Below, piece after piece: positions 8,479 to 18,059 of a DNA stretch of 64,000 nt. Within the stretch, counting starts at the first letter, position 1. Each line of letters begins with the position of its first letter. Location of the stretch: contig NZ_JARVWP010000010.1 of the NCBI RefSeq assembly GCF_029846235.1, forward strand, positions 208,388 through 272,387, written 5' to 3'. Position numbers and translations under genes: made by a program. Origin of the DNA: Bradyrhizobium sp. CER78 (GTDB lineage Bacteria > Pseudomonadota > Alphaproteobacteria > Rhizobiales > Xanthobacteraceae). A model generated the notes under the pieces. It did not search any database and was not told the origin of the DNA. It saw nothing but the letters and a program-made list of their open reading frames with translations.

Positions 8479-9453
8479 ATGACCCATGCCTTTCGCTTCC
8501 ATCAACCCGGTGGTCCCGAAGTTCTGAAATGGGAAGAGGTCAAGCTCGGCAAGCCCGGCCCTGGCGAGGCGCGGATCCGCCACACCGCCGTTGGCCTCAA
8601 CTTTGTGGATATCTATAATCGCGCCGGCGTCTACAATGTGCCGCTTCCAAGTGGTCTTGGGAGCGAAGCAGCGGGAATTGTCGAAGAGGTCGGTCAAGGG
8701 GTGACGGATCTGAAGCCGGGCGATCGCGTCGCCTATGGCAGTTCACCGCTCGGTGCCTATGCCGAGGAGCGCCTGATACCCGCGGATCGCTTGCTCAAGC
8801 TCCCGGACGGCATCGACGACAGGACTGCGGCCGCCATGATGCTCAAGGGCCTCACCGTGCAGTACCTCATCCGCCAGACCTACCGTGTCAAGAGCGGGGA
8901 CACTATTCTGCTGCATGCGGCGGCCGGCGGAGTTGGCTTGATCCTGGGCCAATGGGCGAAGCATCTTGGCGCGACCGTGATCGGCACTGTCAGCACCGAC
9001 GAGAAAGCTGCGCTCGCCAGGCAACACGGGACCACACATGCTATCGTCTATACCCGCGAGGACTTCGTCGCGCGAGTGAAGGAACTCACCGCGGGCCAGC
9101 TGGTGCCGGTTGTCTACGATTCGGTCGGCAAGGACACGTTCCTGAAATCGCTGGACTGCCTGGCGCCGCTCGGCTTTGCAGTGCTGTTCGGGCAATCCTC
9201 GGGAGCCATCGAGCCACTCAATCTTGGTCTGCTGGCCCAGAAAGGCTCGCTCTATGTAACCCGGCCGACGCTCAACACCTATGGCGCGAAACGCGCGAAT
9301 TTGGTCGCCATGGCGAACGAATTGTTTGAGGTCGTAAGGTCGGGCGCAGTCAAGATCGAGATCAATCAGGCACACCCGCTCAAGGACGCTGCCAAGGCCC
9401 ACGCCGATCTCGCCGCGCGCAAGACGACGGGATCGACGGTGCTGCTCGTTTAG
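8479..9453 (+). CDS. NADPH:quinone oxidoreductase (zeta-crystallin/QOR-type, zinc-less MDR)
   Basis: The ATG at 8479 follows AGGAG with seven-base spacing. The 324-aa protein has the GroES-like N-terminal fold and the QOR hallmark GLNFVDIYNRAG. A Rossmann fold lies around HAAAGGVGLILGQWAKHLG. No zinc-ligand cysteines are present, as expected for quinone oxidoreductase-type MDR proteins. The length is standard for the family. It is convergent with the Lrp/AsnC gene, with 29 bases between stops. Confidence 0.93.
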   Translation: MTHAFRFHQPGGPEVLKWEEVKLGKPGPGEARIRHTAVGLNFVDIYNRAGVYNVPLPSGLGSEAAGIVEEVGQGVTDLKPGDRVAYGSSPLGAYAEERLIPADRLLKLPDGIDDRTAAAMMLKGLTVQYLIRQTYRVKSGDTILLHAAAGGVGLILGQWAKHLGATVIGTVSTDEKAALARQHGTTHAIVYTREDFVARVKELTAGQLVPVVYDSVGKDTFLKSLDCLAPLGFAVLFGQSSGAIEPLNLGLLAQKGSLYVTRPTLNTYGAKRANLVAMANELFEVVRSGAVKIEINQAHPLKDAAKAHADLAARKTTGSTVLLV

Positions 9454-9482
9454 TCGATTTCGGCGTCCAGCTCGATTGCCCG

Positions 9483-10037
9483 CTAAACTCTCGTTTCAGT
9501 GGCCGATCGAGTTGGGATGGCGTGCGGCTTCGGGAGCTCGAGTGATGGTACGGGCAGGGCAGTGACGGACTTGATTTTTTCCATTGCGAACCGCGACGTT
9601 ACGTTCTTGAGCGCGATCGCCCCGATCAACCTCTTGTAGAACAGATCGTAGCTTTGCATATCGGCGACGACCACGCGCAGCACGTAGTCGACGTCGCCTG
9701 CCATGCGATAGAATTCGATGACTTCGGGCATCGCGCTGACGACGGTGGCAAACTGTCTGAGCCATGCGTCCGAGTGATCATCGCTCTCCACCGAAACAAA
9801 TACTGACAAACCCAGGCCAATCTTGTTCTGGTCGACCAGCGCGACCTTGCCGGTGATGATGCCCTCGGTCTCCAGGCGCTGAACGCGTTTCCAGCAAGGT
9901 GTCGACGACAGCCCGACACGTTCGCCGATTTCTGCGACCGACAACGATGCATCTTCCTGGAGCACTCTCAAGATCTTGCGATCAATAGCGTCGAGGCGGC
10001 GGGGGAGCGCCACCGAAATCGGATTGGCTTCGGTCAT
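9483..10037 (-). CDS. Lrp/AsnC-family transcriptional regulator
   Basis: Residues of about 14-60 form the AsnC-type helix-turn-helix (LDAIDRKILRVLQED, then VGLSSTPCWKRVQRLE). The remainder is the RAM ligand-binding domain with the family's GDVDYVLRVVVADM. The 184 aa include a short N-terminal extension and a Pro-rich tail. These proteins form octamers that sense amino acids. It is divergent from the Liv-type ABC operon starting at 10592 and may regulate it. Confidence 0.92.
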   Translation of the reverse strand: MTEANPISVALPRRLDAIDRKILRVLQEDASLSVAEIGERVGLSSTPCWKRVQRLETEGIITGKVALVDQNKIGLGLSVFVSVESDDHSDAWLRQFATVVSAMPEVIEFYRMAGDVDYVLRVVVADMQSYDLFYKRLIGAIALKNVTSRFAMEKIKSVTALPVPSLELPKPHAIPTRSATETRV

Positions 10038-10591
10038 GCGTAGAACATTCGTTCAAGGGGATCGTTGCCCTACAATGCTAAACGAAAGGATACTCTACGC
10101 AAGCGCGTGATTTTACGAAAACGAAGATTGCCTTGGGATGACTTTCTCCGGCTGCGGCATTTCATAGTGGATCATCCGTCCCCGGGGTCGGGGAGCGCGC
10201 GGAAGGTTGCGGTCGCTCGGGGATGCTGACGCGGTTGCAGGTGGTGGCGCTGCGTTCTCGTCGTCATGCTCATTCTGGAACGAGCGGAGCTTTGCGACGC
10301 AATTGGACAACCTCGAGTGAGGAAAGCGGGCTGTGTTACCGGCTGGGATGCTGCAAGCGATGCGCCAGCTCGGCTGCCAGCGCGCGTCGCTGCACGCCGG
10401 ACTGTTTGGTTAAGCGCCAAGGGGCGTAAGCGCGCACATGGCGACAGGCATTTCTCCGCGGAGTTACCTGGCGCATCTACAATTCCCTTCCGGTGTGCGT
10501 TGTTGGGATTTAATTGCTTTCTGACTGCCGCCAGTTGACTCGACGATCGCTCTCGCGGACACCGACGACTGCTTACGAGGAGTCGACGGAG
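10038..10591. other. Intergenic region between Lrp/AsnC gene and Liv-type operon
   Basis: This 554-base gap has no supported gene. Close to the regulator start, GCGTAG at 10038 and CTACGC at 10095 are complementary. TTCGTT and AACGAA lie just inside them, so the two ends of a roughly 60-base segment mirror each other. That would suit a looping Lrp-type regulator but is not proof of one. The rest is GC-rich with no terminator, tRNA or recognisable element. Confidence 0.4.
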
Positions 10592-11788
10592 ATGAAGGCG
10601 GTTCGCGCAGTAGCCCTGACGCTTGTGCTGGCACTTGCGACGTTGTCACAAACAAATGCGCAGGAGACGCTCCGCATCGGCGCGCCACTTCCGATCACGG
10701 GAGCCCTTGCACCGGAAGGTAGCAAGCTCAAGCAGGGCTATGAACTCTGGCTGGACACGGTCAACCAGGCTGGGGGCGTCAAGCTCGGTGACAAACGGCT
10801 TAAGGTCGAGCTGGTCTACTATGACTATCAATCAACCACCCCGAAGGCCGTCCAGCTTGCGGAGAAGCTTATCAGCGGAGACAAGGTCGACTTCCTGTTT
10901 TCGCCATTCGGTTCAGGCGCGGCCAAGGCGGTCAGCGCAATTGCTGAAAAATACGGCGTTCCGATGCTCGCCTCCAGCGCGTCATCGAACGAGGTGTTTG
11001 ACCAGGGGTACAAGAACCTATTTGGGCTCTACACCGACAACAGCTCGCTCAGCGAACCGATCGCCGATGTCGTGAAGGAAAAACTCCCAGCGCTGAAGCG
11101 CGTCGCAATCCTCGGCCGTAATGACCTCTATCCGCTTTCGCTCGGCAACGAGTTTGAAAAGAGCGCCAAGAAGCGGGGGCTTGACGTGGTCTACTACGAA
11201 AAGTACCCGATCGGCACGCTGGATCACTCCTCCGCGTTGACCCAGCTCCGCGCGGCGAATCCGGACTGGGTGATCGTCACCGGCTACATCAACGACCTCA
11301 TTCTGATCCGCAAGCAGGCAGCCGAGCTCAAGGTCGGCGGCCAAATCTACACGTTGATCAACGGGCCGGCCTATCAGGAGTGGATTGACGCGGTCGGCCC
11401 GCTCGCAGAAGGCGTAACGACGGCGAGCTGGTTTCATCCAGTGCTCGACTACAAGAGCGAAGATATATTCGGGTCGACGCGGAAGTTCGTGTCGCTATTC
11501 AAGGCCAAGTACGGATCTGAACCAGACTTCACGCAAGCATCAGGTGCGGCCGTTGGCGTCATCCTTCAGCTTGCGATCGAGCGCGCGGGATCGAAGGACC
11601 GCAGTGCTGTTCGCGAACAGCTGGTGAGGGGCAAATTCAATACGTTCTTTGCACCGGTTTCGTTTGGTCCGACCGGCATGGCGAATTCCTATCTCCCGCC
11701 GGTCTTCCAGATTCAGGAAGGCAAGGTTCAGGTTGTTTACCCGCCTGAAGTCGCCACCGGCAGTTTTCGGACCGGTTTGACACACTAG
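10592..11788 (+). CDS. Branched-chain amino acid/amide-type ABC substrate-binding protein (LivJ/K family)
   Basis: The ATG at 10592 opens a signal peptide ending TNAQ, with a GAGGAG ribosome site upstream. The 398-aa protein has the type I periplasmic fold (Peripla_BP_6), with LRIGAPLPITGALAPEG at the start of the mature domain and YYDYQSTTPKAVQLAEKLI typical of the class. It begins a five-gene ABC operon. Relatives bind amino acids, amides, urea or aromatic acids. The isomerase gene at the operon's end hints at an aromatic ligand, but this is inference. Confidence 0.92.
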   Translation: MKAVRAVALTLVLALATLSQTNAQETLRIGAPLPITGALAPEGSKLKQGYELWLDTVNQAGGVKLGDKRLKVELVYYDYQSTTPKAVQLAEKLISGDKVDFLFSPFGSGAAKAVSAIAEKYGVPMLASSASSNEVFDQGYKNLFGLYTDNSSLSEPIADVVKEKLPALKRVAILGRNDLYPLSLGNEFEKSAKKRGLDVVYYEKYPIGTLDHSSALTQLRAANPDWVIVTGYINDLILIRKQAAELKVGGQIYTLINGPAYQEWIDAVGPLAEGVTTASWFHPVLDYKSEDIFGSTRKFVSLFKAKYGSEPDFTQASGAAVGVILQLAIERAGSKDRSAVREQLVRGKFNTFFAPVSFGPTGMANSYLPPVFQIQEGKVQVVYPPEVATGSFRTGLTH

Positions 11789-11849
11789 CGGCTTGGCGAC
11801 GCTACGAGTCGCTGGATCAGCCGCGTTCTTTGTTGTCGTGGGGGTCGCG

Positions 11850-12716
11850 ATGCTTTGGTTGCAGGTGCTGGTGAACGGGCTTGCGCTTGGCGGATTGTAC
11901 GCCTGCATTGCCGCCGGCTTCTCGCTGGTTTGGGGTGTACTTAACATCATCAACATCCTACATGGTTCGCTGATCGTGCTTGGCGGCTATTTGGCGTTCT
12001 TTGCTCACCTGCAGCTCGGCATCAGTCCATTCCTGTTTGCGCCGATTGCCGGCATGCTCCTGTTTCTGCCAGGCTTCGCGATCCAACGGGTGATCATTAG
12101 CCCCGTGATGGCTCGGCCGGTTCTGATGACGCTGGTCCTGACCTTCGGGCTGACGCTATTCCTCGACAACCTGATGCTGGTTGCCTTCACGGCAGATTAC
12201 CGCAAAATCAATCTTCAGCCGCCGCTTGGCGTGCTTGAGTTCGGCGATGTAGTGCTGCCACTCGACCGGTTGTATGCGACCGGCATCGGGCTCGTGTCTG
12301 TCGGCGCCCTATGGCTCGTGCTTCGTTCTACCCAGCTCGGGCGAGCGATCGTCGCGGTGCGCATGGATCGTGATGCGGCATCACTGATGGGCATCAATGT
12401 CCGACTGACCCATGCCATTGCCTTCGGGCTCGGCACCGCCATGGCTGGCGTGGCGGGTGCGCTGCTCGCCGCAATCTTTCCGATCTCGTCGCTGTCATCG
12501 AGCGGCTATCTCGGCAAGGCGTTCGTGATTTGCGTGCTCGGGGGCCTCGGCAGTGTGCCGGGGGTGGTGCTGGGCGGGTTCGCACTTGGTGTCATCGAGT
12601 CCTACGGCGCGCTCGCAGTCGGGCCGGAGAACGCGCTGACGATGTCATTTCTGCTGCTGATCGCGCTTCTGGCGCTGCGGCCGACCGGTCTTCTCGGTCG
12701 GAAGGGCTTCACCTGA
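11850..12716 (+). CDS. Liv-type ABC permease (LivH family)
   Basis: This 288-aa protein begins with a typical LivH start, MLWLQVLVNGLALGGLYA, and has GGLGSVPGVVLGG near the end as in LivH permeases. The ATG at 11850 lies after GGGGG and is preferred to one 19 codons upstream. It is highly hydrophobic throughout. Its stop overlaps the next permease start by one base (TGATG). Confidence 0.92.
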   Translation: MLWLQVLVNGLALGGLYACIAAGFSLVWGVLNIINILHGSLIVLGGYLAFFAHLQLGISPFLFAPIAGMLLFLPGFAIQRVIISPVMARPVLMTLVLTFGLTLFLDNLMLVAFTADYRKINLQPPLGVLEFGDVVLPLDRLYATGIGLVSVGALWLVLRSTQLGRAIVAVRMDRDAASLMGINVRLTHAIAFGLGTAMAGVAGALLAAIFPISSLSSSGYLGKAFVICVLGGLGSVPGVVLGGFALGVIESYGALAVGPENALTMSFLLLIALLALRPTGLLGRKGFT

Positions 12717-13669
12717 TGCTGCGCGGTGGTCTGATAGGTGCCGCAGCTGTCACGGTGTTTGGCATACTGCTGCTGTTCGGCGACAACTATGCGCTGCGGC
12801 TGGGTACGACGGTTGCGATGTATGTCACGCTTGCGACCGCCTGGAACATCATTGGTGGCTTCGCCGGCTATCCTTCCTTCGCGACGGCGGCCTTCTTCGG
12901 GCTCGGTGCCTACACCAGTGGAATCGCATTGTCGAACGGGATACCGCTTTCGGTCGCATGGGCAGGTGCGGGCCTCATCGTGGCATTGTTTGCCGTCATG
13001 CTTGGGCTGTGCATCCTGCACCTGCGTGGACATTACTTTGCGATCGGAAGCCTGGTGGCCGCCGATGTATTGCGGGAAATCACCAATGTGTGGGTATCGG
13101 TCACCGGGGGCGGCATCGGGCTCAATCTTCCGTTGCCCGGTGGCGACGCCGAGACACAAGCGAAGCTGTTCCTTTGCGTCATGTCGGGGCTTGCAGGCGC
13201 GGCCTGTTGCGCGGCATGGACCTTGACGCGGTCGCGCCTCGGGGTTGCTTTGCGCTGCATCGCTCAGAACGAGGATGCTGCGCAGGTCATCGGCATCGAC
13301 ACCGGCCGCAGCAAGATCGCGGCCCTTGCACTCTCTAGTCTGTTTGTGGGTATTGCCGGAGCGATCTACGCGTCTTGGACAATCTACATCGATCCGAGCG
13401 ATGTGTATGACGTCTCGTTGTCAGTGAAGCCGATCATCATGACGCTACTTGGCGGCGTCGGCACGGTTACCGGCCCGATCGTCGGCGCTTTCGCGTTCCT
13501 CGGGCTCGAGGAGCTGATCTGGCGCAACAGCCTGGAGTTTCATTCGGGCTTCCTCGGATTGCTGGTGGTGGCGCTGGTCCTGTTCCTGCCGGCGGGCCTG
13601 GGCCAGCTGCGAGTTGGCAGCATATGGACGCGGATCCGGACGGTCCTCCCGCCGGAGGCGAGGCCGTGA
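12716..13669 (+). CDS. Liv-type ABC permease (LivM family)
   Basis: This 317-aa membrane protein has the LivM hallmark YPSFATAAFFGLGAYTSG and the conserved coupling segment around LRCIAQNEDAAQVIGID. The closing GGVGTVTGPIVGA motif parallels LivH. The start codon overlaps the preceding stop by one base. It pairs with LivH to form the translocation channel. Confidence 0.93.
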   Translation: MLRGGLIGAAAVTVFGILLLFGDNYALRLGTTVAMYVTLATAWNIIGGFAGYPSFATAAFFGLGAYTSGIALSNGIPLSVAWAGAGLIVALFAVMLGLCILHLRGHYFAIGSLVAADVLREITNVWVSVTGGGIGLNLPLPGGDAETQAKLFLCVMSGLAGAACCAAWTLTRSRLGVALRCIAQNEDAAQVIGIDTGRSKIAALALSSLFVGIAGAIYASWTIYIDPSDVYDVSLSVKPIIMTLLGGVGTVTGPIVGAFAFLGLEELIWRNSLEFHSGFLGLLVVALVLFLPAGLGQLRVGSIWTRIRTVLPPEARP

Positions 13670-14418
13670 GATCGCTTCTGGTTCTGGAGAACGTATCGCA
13701 GCGATTTGGCGGTTTGCTGGCGCTTGATGAGCTCTCGCTGTCGCTGAAGCAGGGGGAAGTCGTAGGCTTGATCGGTCCGAATGGCGCGGGCAAGACCACA
13801 TTTGTCAATGTCGTAACTGGCGTTCTGAAGCCCACGTCTGGTGTCATTGTATTCGACGGCCATCGGATCGATGGGAAGAGACCCGACCGCGTCGCCCGTC
13901 GCGGGGTCGCTCGCACGTTCCAGATCGTGCAGCCGTTTCCGCACCTCCGTGTTCGCGAAAATGTCGCCGCTGCGGCGCTTTTTGCCGGTGGTGTCGCGAG
14001 CCAAGCTGAGGCGTCAAGGGTCGCCGACGAACATCTCGCATTCTGTGGATTGGAGCGCGACGCCGACAAACCGGCAGGTTCGCTGTCGCTTGCCGGCAGG
14101 AAACGCCTCGAGCTTGCCAAGGGGCTCGCATCGAAGCCGAAGCTTTTGCTGCTTGACGAGGTTAATGCCGGACTGAATGCCGCTGAAATCGACGAGGCAT
14201 TGCGGCTGATTGCTGCCATCGCAGCGCGCGGAATAACGCTGTTGTTGATCGAGCATCTGATGAAGGTGGTCGTCCAATCCTGCTCCCGAGTGCTGGTGCT
14301 CCATCAGGGACGCCTCATCGCTGATGGTCCGACACAGGAGATAATGAGGGACGAAGACGTCATCGAAGCCTATCTTGGCCGACGTTACGCCGAGGCCCAG
14401 AGAGGGGCCGGAATATGA
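13666..14418 (+). CDS. Liv-type ABC ATP-binding protein (LivG family)
   Basis: The GTG at 13666 overlaps the LivM stop as GTGA and has a strong GGAGG site, so it is preferred to the ATG at 13624. The 250-aa protein has Walker A GPNGAGKT, a signature that departs from the norm (SLAGRKRLELAKGLA instead of LSxGxQ), Walker B LLLDEVNAGLN and the switch His in LIEHLMKVV. The altered signature loop is common in LivG. It ends with an ATGA overlap to LivF. Confidence 0.92.
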   Translation: MRSLLVLENVSQRFGGLLALDELSLSLKQGEVVGLIGPNGAGKTTFVNVVTGVLKPTSGVIVFDGHRIDGKRPDRVARRGVARTFQIVQPFPHLRVRENVAAAALFAGGVASQAEASRVADEHLAFCGLERDADKPAGSLSLAGRKRLELAKGLASKPKLLLLDEVNAGLNAAEIDEALRLIAAIAARGITLLLIEHLMKVVVQSCSRVLVLHQGRLIADGPTQEIMRDEDVIEAYLGRRYAEAQRGAGI

Positions 14419-15131
14419 CGCAACCGCTGCTGCAGGTGAACGATCTCGCCGTCCGTTATGGCGACGTACAGGTGGTCTGGAAGGCCGACCTCGTCGTGGA
14501 GGAGGGCGCGATCGTCGCCATGATCGGATCGAACGGCGCCGGCAAGACGACGCTGCTGCGCGCGATATCGGGCATGTTGCCGCCCTATGGCGGTGAGATC
14601 ATCTTTGCCGGCGAAATAGTCCCTGCCAGCGCTCCGCCGGAATTTGTGAGGCGCGGCTTGATCCATGTGCCGGAAGGCCGGCGTCTGTTTGCGAGGCTTT
14701 CGGTTTGGGACAATCTGATGCTGGGCGCCTATCTGCGCGACGACAAGGCCGCGATCCGACAGGACGTCGAACGCGTCTTTGCATTGTTTCCTCGCCTGCG
14801 CGAGCGGCGTTGGCAGGACGCCACCACGTTGTCGGGGGGCGAGCAGCAAATGTGCGCGATCGGACGCGGGCTGATGGCCGCGCCGCGCTTGCTGATAATC
14901 GACGAGCTCTCGCTCGGCTTGGCTCCAAGGGTGGTTGACGAATTGGTCGACGCGTTGCGCAAGGTCAATGCCGCCGGGACCAGCCTCCTTGTGGTTGAGC
15001 AGGATGTCGCCACTGCACTTGAGTTCGCAGATCATGCCTATATCGTCGATCGGGGGCGAACCGTTGCGTCAGGCACGGCGGCCGTGATCGCGGCCGATCC
15101 GGCGGTTCGTACGGCGTATCTCGGCCTGTAG
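14415..15131 (+). CDS. Liv-type ABC ATP-binding protein (LivF family)
   Basis: This 238-aa ATPase has Walker A GSNGAGKTT, the LivF motif VPEGRRLFARLSVWDNL, the signature LSGGEQQM, Walker B LLIIDELSLGLAP and switch histidine region VVEQDV (Gln for His, as usual in LivF). It overlaps LivG by four bases and completes the transporter. Confidence 0.94.
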   Translation: MTQPLLQVNDLAVRYGDVQVVWKADLVVEEGAIVAMIGSNGAGKTTLLRAISGMLPPYGGEIIFAGEIVPASAPPEFVRRGLIHVPEGRRLFARLSVWDNLMLGAYLRDDKAAIRQDVERVFALFPRLRERRWQDATTLSGGEQQMCAIGRGLMAAPRLLIIDELSLGLAPRVVDELVDALRKVNAAGTSLLVVEQDVATALEFADHAYIVDRGRTVASGTAAVIAADPAVRTAYLGL

Positions 15132-15153
15132 CAGCGGAGGGAAAGCGATTGAC

Positions 15154-15792
15154 ATGACAAAGCAGCGGCCGGCCGTCGAATACTATTTCAGCTTCATCTC
15201 TCTATGGTCCTATATCGGCAGCCTGGTGTTCCAGGATCTGGCCAAGCGCCACGACGTCCAGGTTGTGTTCAAGCCGATCGATCTCTTGGCGGTGTTTGCC
15301 GCGGGCGGCGGCAAGCCGGTGCGTCTGCGTCCCCCGCAGCGCCAGTCCTATCGGTTGGTGGAGATGGAACGCTGGAAACGCATCCGTGGAATTCCTCTGG
15401 TGACGTGGCCGAAATTCTATCCCGCCGATCCATCCCTCGGTCATCGTATGCTGCTGGCTGCGATCGGCCAGGGCAGGGACGCAACTGCGTTTGCGCATGC
15501 AGGCCTCAAGGCAGTCTGGGCCGACGAACTAAACGTTGAGGATGCCGAGACGTTGGTTAGCCTGGCGAACCACAGCGGGTTGGACGGTGAAGCTTTGCTG
15601 GCGCTGGCGGCTGACCCGAAACTCGTCGCACGCGAGGCATTTTTGACACGCGAAGCGATCGAACGGCAATTGTTCGGCGCGCCCTTCTATTTCTATCGCG
15701 GCGAACCGTTCTGGGGGCAGGATCGTCTTGACCAATTGGGGGCGGCCATCGCTTCTGGGGCCGAGCCCATTCTGCCGACAATCGTCGCGTAA
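15154..15792 (+). CDS. 2-hydroxychromene-2-carboxylate isomerase-like protein (DsbA/kappa-GST fold)
   Basis: This 212-aa protein begins with YYFSFISLWSYIGS, the counterpart of the DFxSPYSY motif of NahD/kappa-class GST proteins. FKPIDLLAVF and a helical insert follow, then a C-terminal GAPFYFYRGEPFWGQDRLD segment that is near-diagnostic. NahD-type enzymes isomerise a ring-cleavage hemiacetal in naphthalene-type pathways using glutathione. Its place 22 bases after LivF suggests the transporter imports an aromatic or related acid. The exact reaction is uncertain. Confidence 0.85.
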   Translation: MTKQRPAVEYYFSFISLWSYIGSLVFQDLAKRHDVQVVFKPIDLLAVFAAGGGKPVRLRPPQRQSYRLVEMERWKRIRGIPLVTWPKFYPADPSLGHRMLLAAIGQGRDATAFAHAGLKAVWADELNVEDAETLVSLANHSGLDGEALLALAADPKLVAREAFLTREAIERQLFGAPFYFYRGEPFWGQDRLDQLGAAIASGAEPILPTIVA

Positions 15793-15995
15793 CGCGTTAC
15801 CATTCGTACCGTAGCGGTGTGCGGGCCCCGGTACCTTTGGGCGCGCCGTCCGGGTGTGGCGAGCGCATAGCGGCATCAGCAACGCAGATCCGCGATCCTC
15901 TTTGACGGAAGGGATGCAAGTCCGCTATCTCTTGATGCGCGCTTAAGTTGTCGGAATCTGGGTCTCGACTTTTTATTTTCAATTTGGGAGTGGGC

Positions 15996-18059
15996 ATGCG
16001 ATCGGGCTTCACCCGGAATGCTGGTCTAATTCTGGCGCGCATCTTGATTGCGACCGCGCCACTCTGGATCTCCACTGCATCTTCTGAACCGGTTAGAAGG
16101 AGCGGCTATGCCGTTGGCTCGGCGCAATGTGGAAGCGGTTCATTGTCCTTTCCGCGCATCCTGATCGATATGAAGCGAGGATTTTGCGCTGGGCTTGTCG
16201 CAAGCGAAGACGACGGGCTGCAGTTTCCACGATCAATCGTGCAAATCCCCGGCCATGAGCAGTTTGTCGTCGCCGATATGGGAGGTTGGGGCCAGGCCGA
16301 TGGCAAGCTGCTACTGCTCGATCCGAATGCCACTGAAGGTAAGCGCATCAAGGAAGTGATCACCGGTCTCGAATACCCCTTCGGACTAGCGATAGGGCCA
16401 GACCGAAGGGTCTATGCGTCGACCGCCGAGACGATCTTTCGCTTTGATCCCCTGGCGAGCAATCCTCACAGCACCGTCGAGGTGATCATACAGGGCTTGC
16501 CCGGCCGCCGAGTGACGCTGTCCGATGGCACAAAGGTGACTGAGAGCAGTCATCCACTGAAACATTTCATCTTCGACAGGCTCGGCCGCATCTTCGTCAA
16601 CGTCGGCTCGCACAGTGACGATTGCATCACAAGGCCACCAATCACGAAACCTTGCCCGGCCGGCGAAGGATCCTCCCCGCTTGCCTCCGTCTGGATGTTT
16701 GTGCCGCCGGCGAGTGGCATTTTCCCGACACTCAAGCCGGCAGATCCGAACCCGCAGCGCGAGATCTATGCACAGGGCCTGCGCAACTCGATGGCACTTG
16801 CCGTTCATCCGCGCTTTCCCGATCCCGGCTATGCCTTTCTCCAGGGCGAAAACGGCCGTGACCTGCAGGATGTCTTCAAGCCGAATGAGGAGATCAACGC
16901 GCTTGAGAAGGGCAAACATTACGGCTGGCCATATTGCTACGATCTGTCGACCGCGAGCCCCGAATTCAAGGCGGTCCTGCAGTCCGGCCGCTACAAGAAT
17001 CTCTGCAACAATGCCGCGCTCTACAGGCAGCCCTATTCGCTGTTGCCACCGCACGGGGCGCCGCTCGCCATGCTCTATTATTACGGCACCAAGTTCCCCG
17101 AGCTCGAGGGGAAGCTGCTGATCGATCTTCACGGCTATCGCCCGACCGGCAATCGGCTTCTGATCTACGATGTCGACGACCAGGGCTTCCCCAAGCTCAG
17201 CCCGTCGCCGGTCCGCTATCACGTAAGTTGCGCCTCGGAACCTACGCGAGCCTTTCAAACCGACGACGGTCTGGTCAAGGCGGCGCCTTACGAGGAACTG
17301 ATCTCTGGCTGGCACCGCGTCAACGGTGCGCGGCCTCGCGGTGCCCCCGTCGGTATGACCGTGGCCAGCGACGGCGCGATCTGGCTGGTTGAGGACAAGA
17401 ACCAGACGATCATACGGATCGATCGGGCCAACGGCGAGCCGCCGACTCCGCTGCCTTGTGATATGCGCTCCCAGGCCCAGATCGATGAGCTGGTTTCGTT
17501 CGTCAAGGCGGATGCACAGAAGTCCGGCTATCTCACTTCGGTGCGAGCCAACCTGGTCGAGAAGCACTGTGTTGGTTGTCACACGGATTTTGGCCTCAAG
17601 GCCGGCCAGAGCGATTCGGAAAAGGATGAGGCCGTCCTGCGCTTCATGCTGGGTCAAGACGGCTGGATGTATCCGGGTGACCCGGATTCCGGAAAGTTGC
17701 GGATTCGGCTGCGTGGTATCGGGGCCGAGAAGCAGATGCCGCCAGGTGGAGAGAACCTGCCAAAGACCGAACCCGGCTATGCACGCGTTCTCAATTTTGC
17801 GGACTATCTGGTCGGCAAAATGGTTCCCGGCACCCGCATGCGCATCAAGCCTGGCCGGCCTGAACGCGAATTCTTCAGCAAGGATGGCAAGGTTTGCGGC
17901 GAAATCCCGACGACCAAGGTCGTTGTGGTGACACAAAAGGACGCCACGGGTAAGCCCGGCTTCAGTCGCTTTTATCGGCCGGCCGACCCCTTCCTCAATG
18001 GCGAATGCAGCGACGGCGATGGCTATTACATCCAGAGCAATTTTTTGGTGCCTCTGTAG
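15996..18059 (+). CDS. Secreted glucose/sorbosone dehydrogenase-like beta-propeller with C-terminal cytochrome c site
   Basis: The ATG at 15996 follows GGGAG and opens a Sec signal. Residues of about 45-500 form a six-bladed propeller of the soluble glucose/L-sorbosone dehydrogenase family, which binds PQQ (segments such as GLRNSMALAVHPRF). A single c-type haem site follows: CVGCH at residues 525-529, with a plausible distal Met in QMPPGG near 581. The 687-aa length fits a dehydrogenase fused to its electron acceptor. It should act in the periplasm on a sugar or polyol. Its end overlaps the next gene. Confidence 0.82.
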   Translation: MRSGFTRNAGLILARILIATAPLWISTASSEPVRRSGYAVGSAQCGSGSLSFPRILIDMKRGFCAGLVASEDDGLQFPRSIVQIPGHEQFVVADMGGWGQADGKLLLLDPNATEGKRIKEVITGLEYPFGLAIGPDRRVYASTAETIFRFDPLASNPHSTVEVIIQGLPGRRVTLSDGTKVTESSHPLKHFIFDRLGRIFVNVGSHSDDCITRPPITKPCPAGEGSSPLASVWMFVPPASGIFPTLKPADPNPQREIYAQGLRNSMALAVHPRFPDPGYAFLQGENGRDLQDVFKPNEEINALEKGKHYGWPYCYDLSTASPEFKAVLQSGRYKNLCNNAALYRQPYSLLPPHGAPLAMLYYYGTKFPELEGKLLIDLHGYRPTGNRLLIYDVDDQGFPKLSPSPVRYHVSCASEPTRAFQTDDGLVKAAPYEELISGWHRVNGARPRGAPVGMTVASDGAIWLVEDKNQTIIRIDRANGEPPTPLPCDMRSQAQIDELVSFVKADAQKSGYLTSVRANLVEKHCVGCHTDFGLKAGQSDSEKDEAVLRFMLGQDGWMYPGDPDSGKLRIRLRGIGAEKQMPPGGENLPKTEPGYARVLNFADYLVGKMVPGTRMRIKPGRPEREFFSKDGKVCGEIPTTKVVVVTQKDATGKPGFSRFYRPADPFLNGECSDGDGYYIQSNFLVPL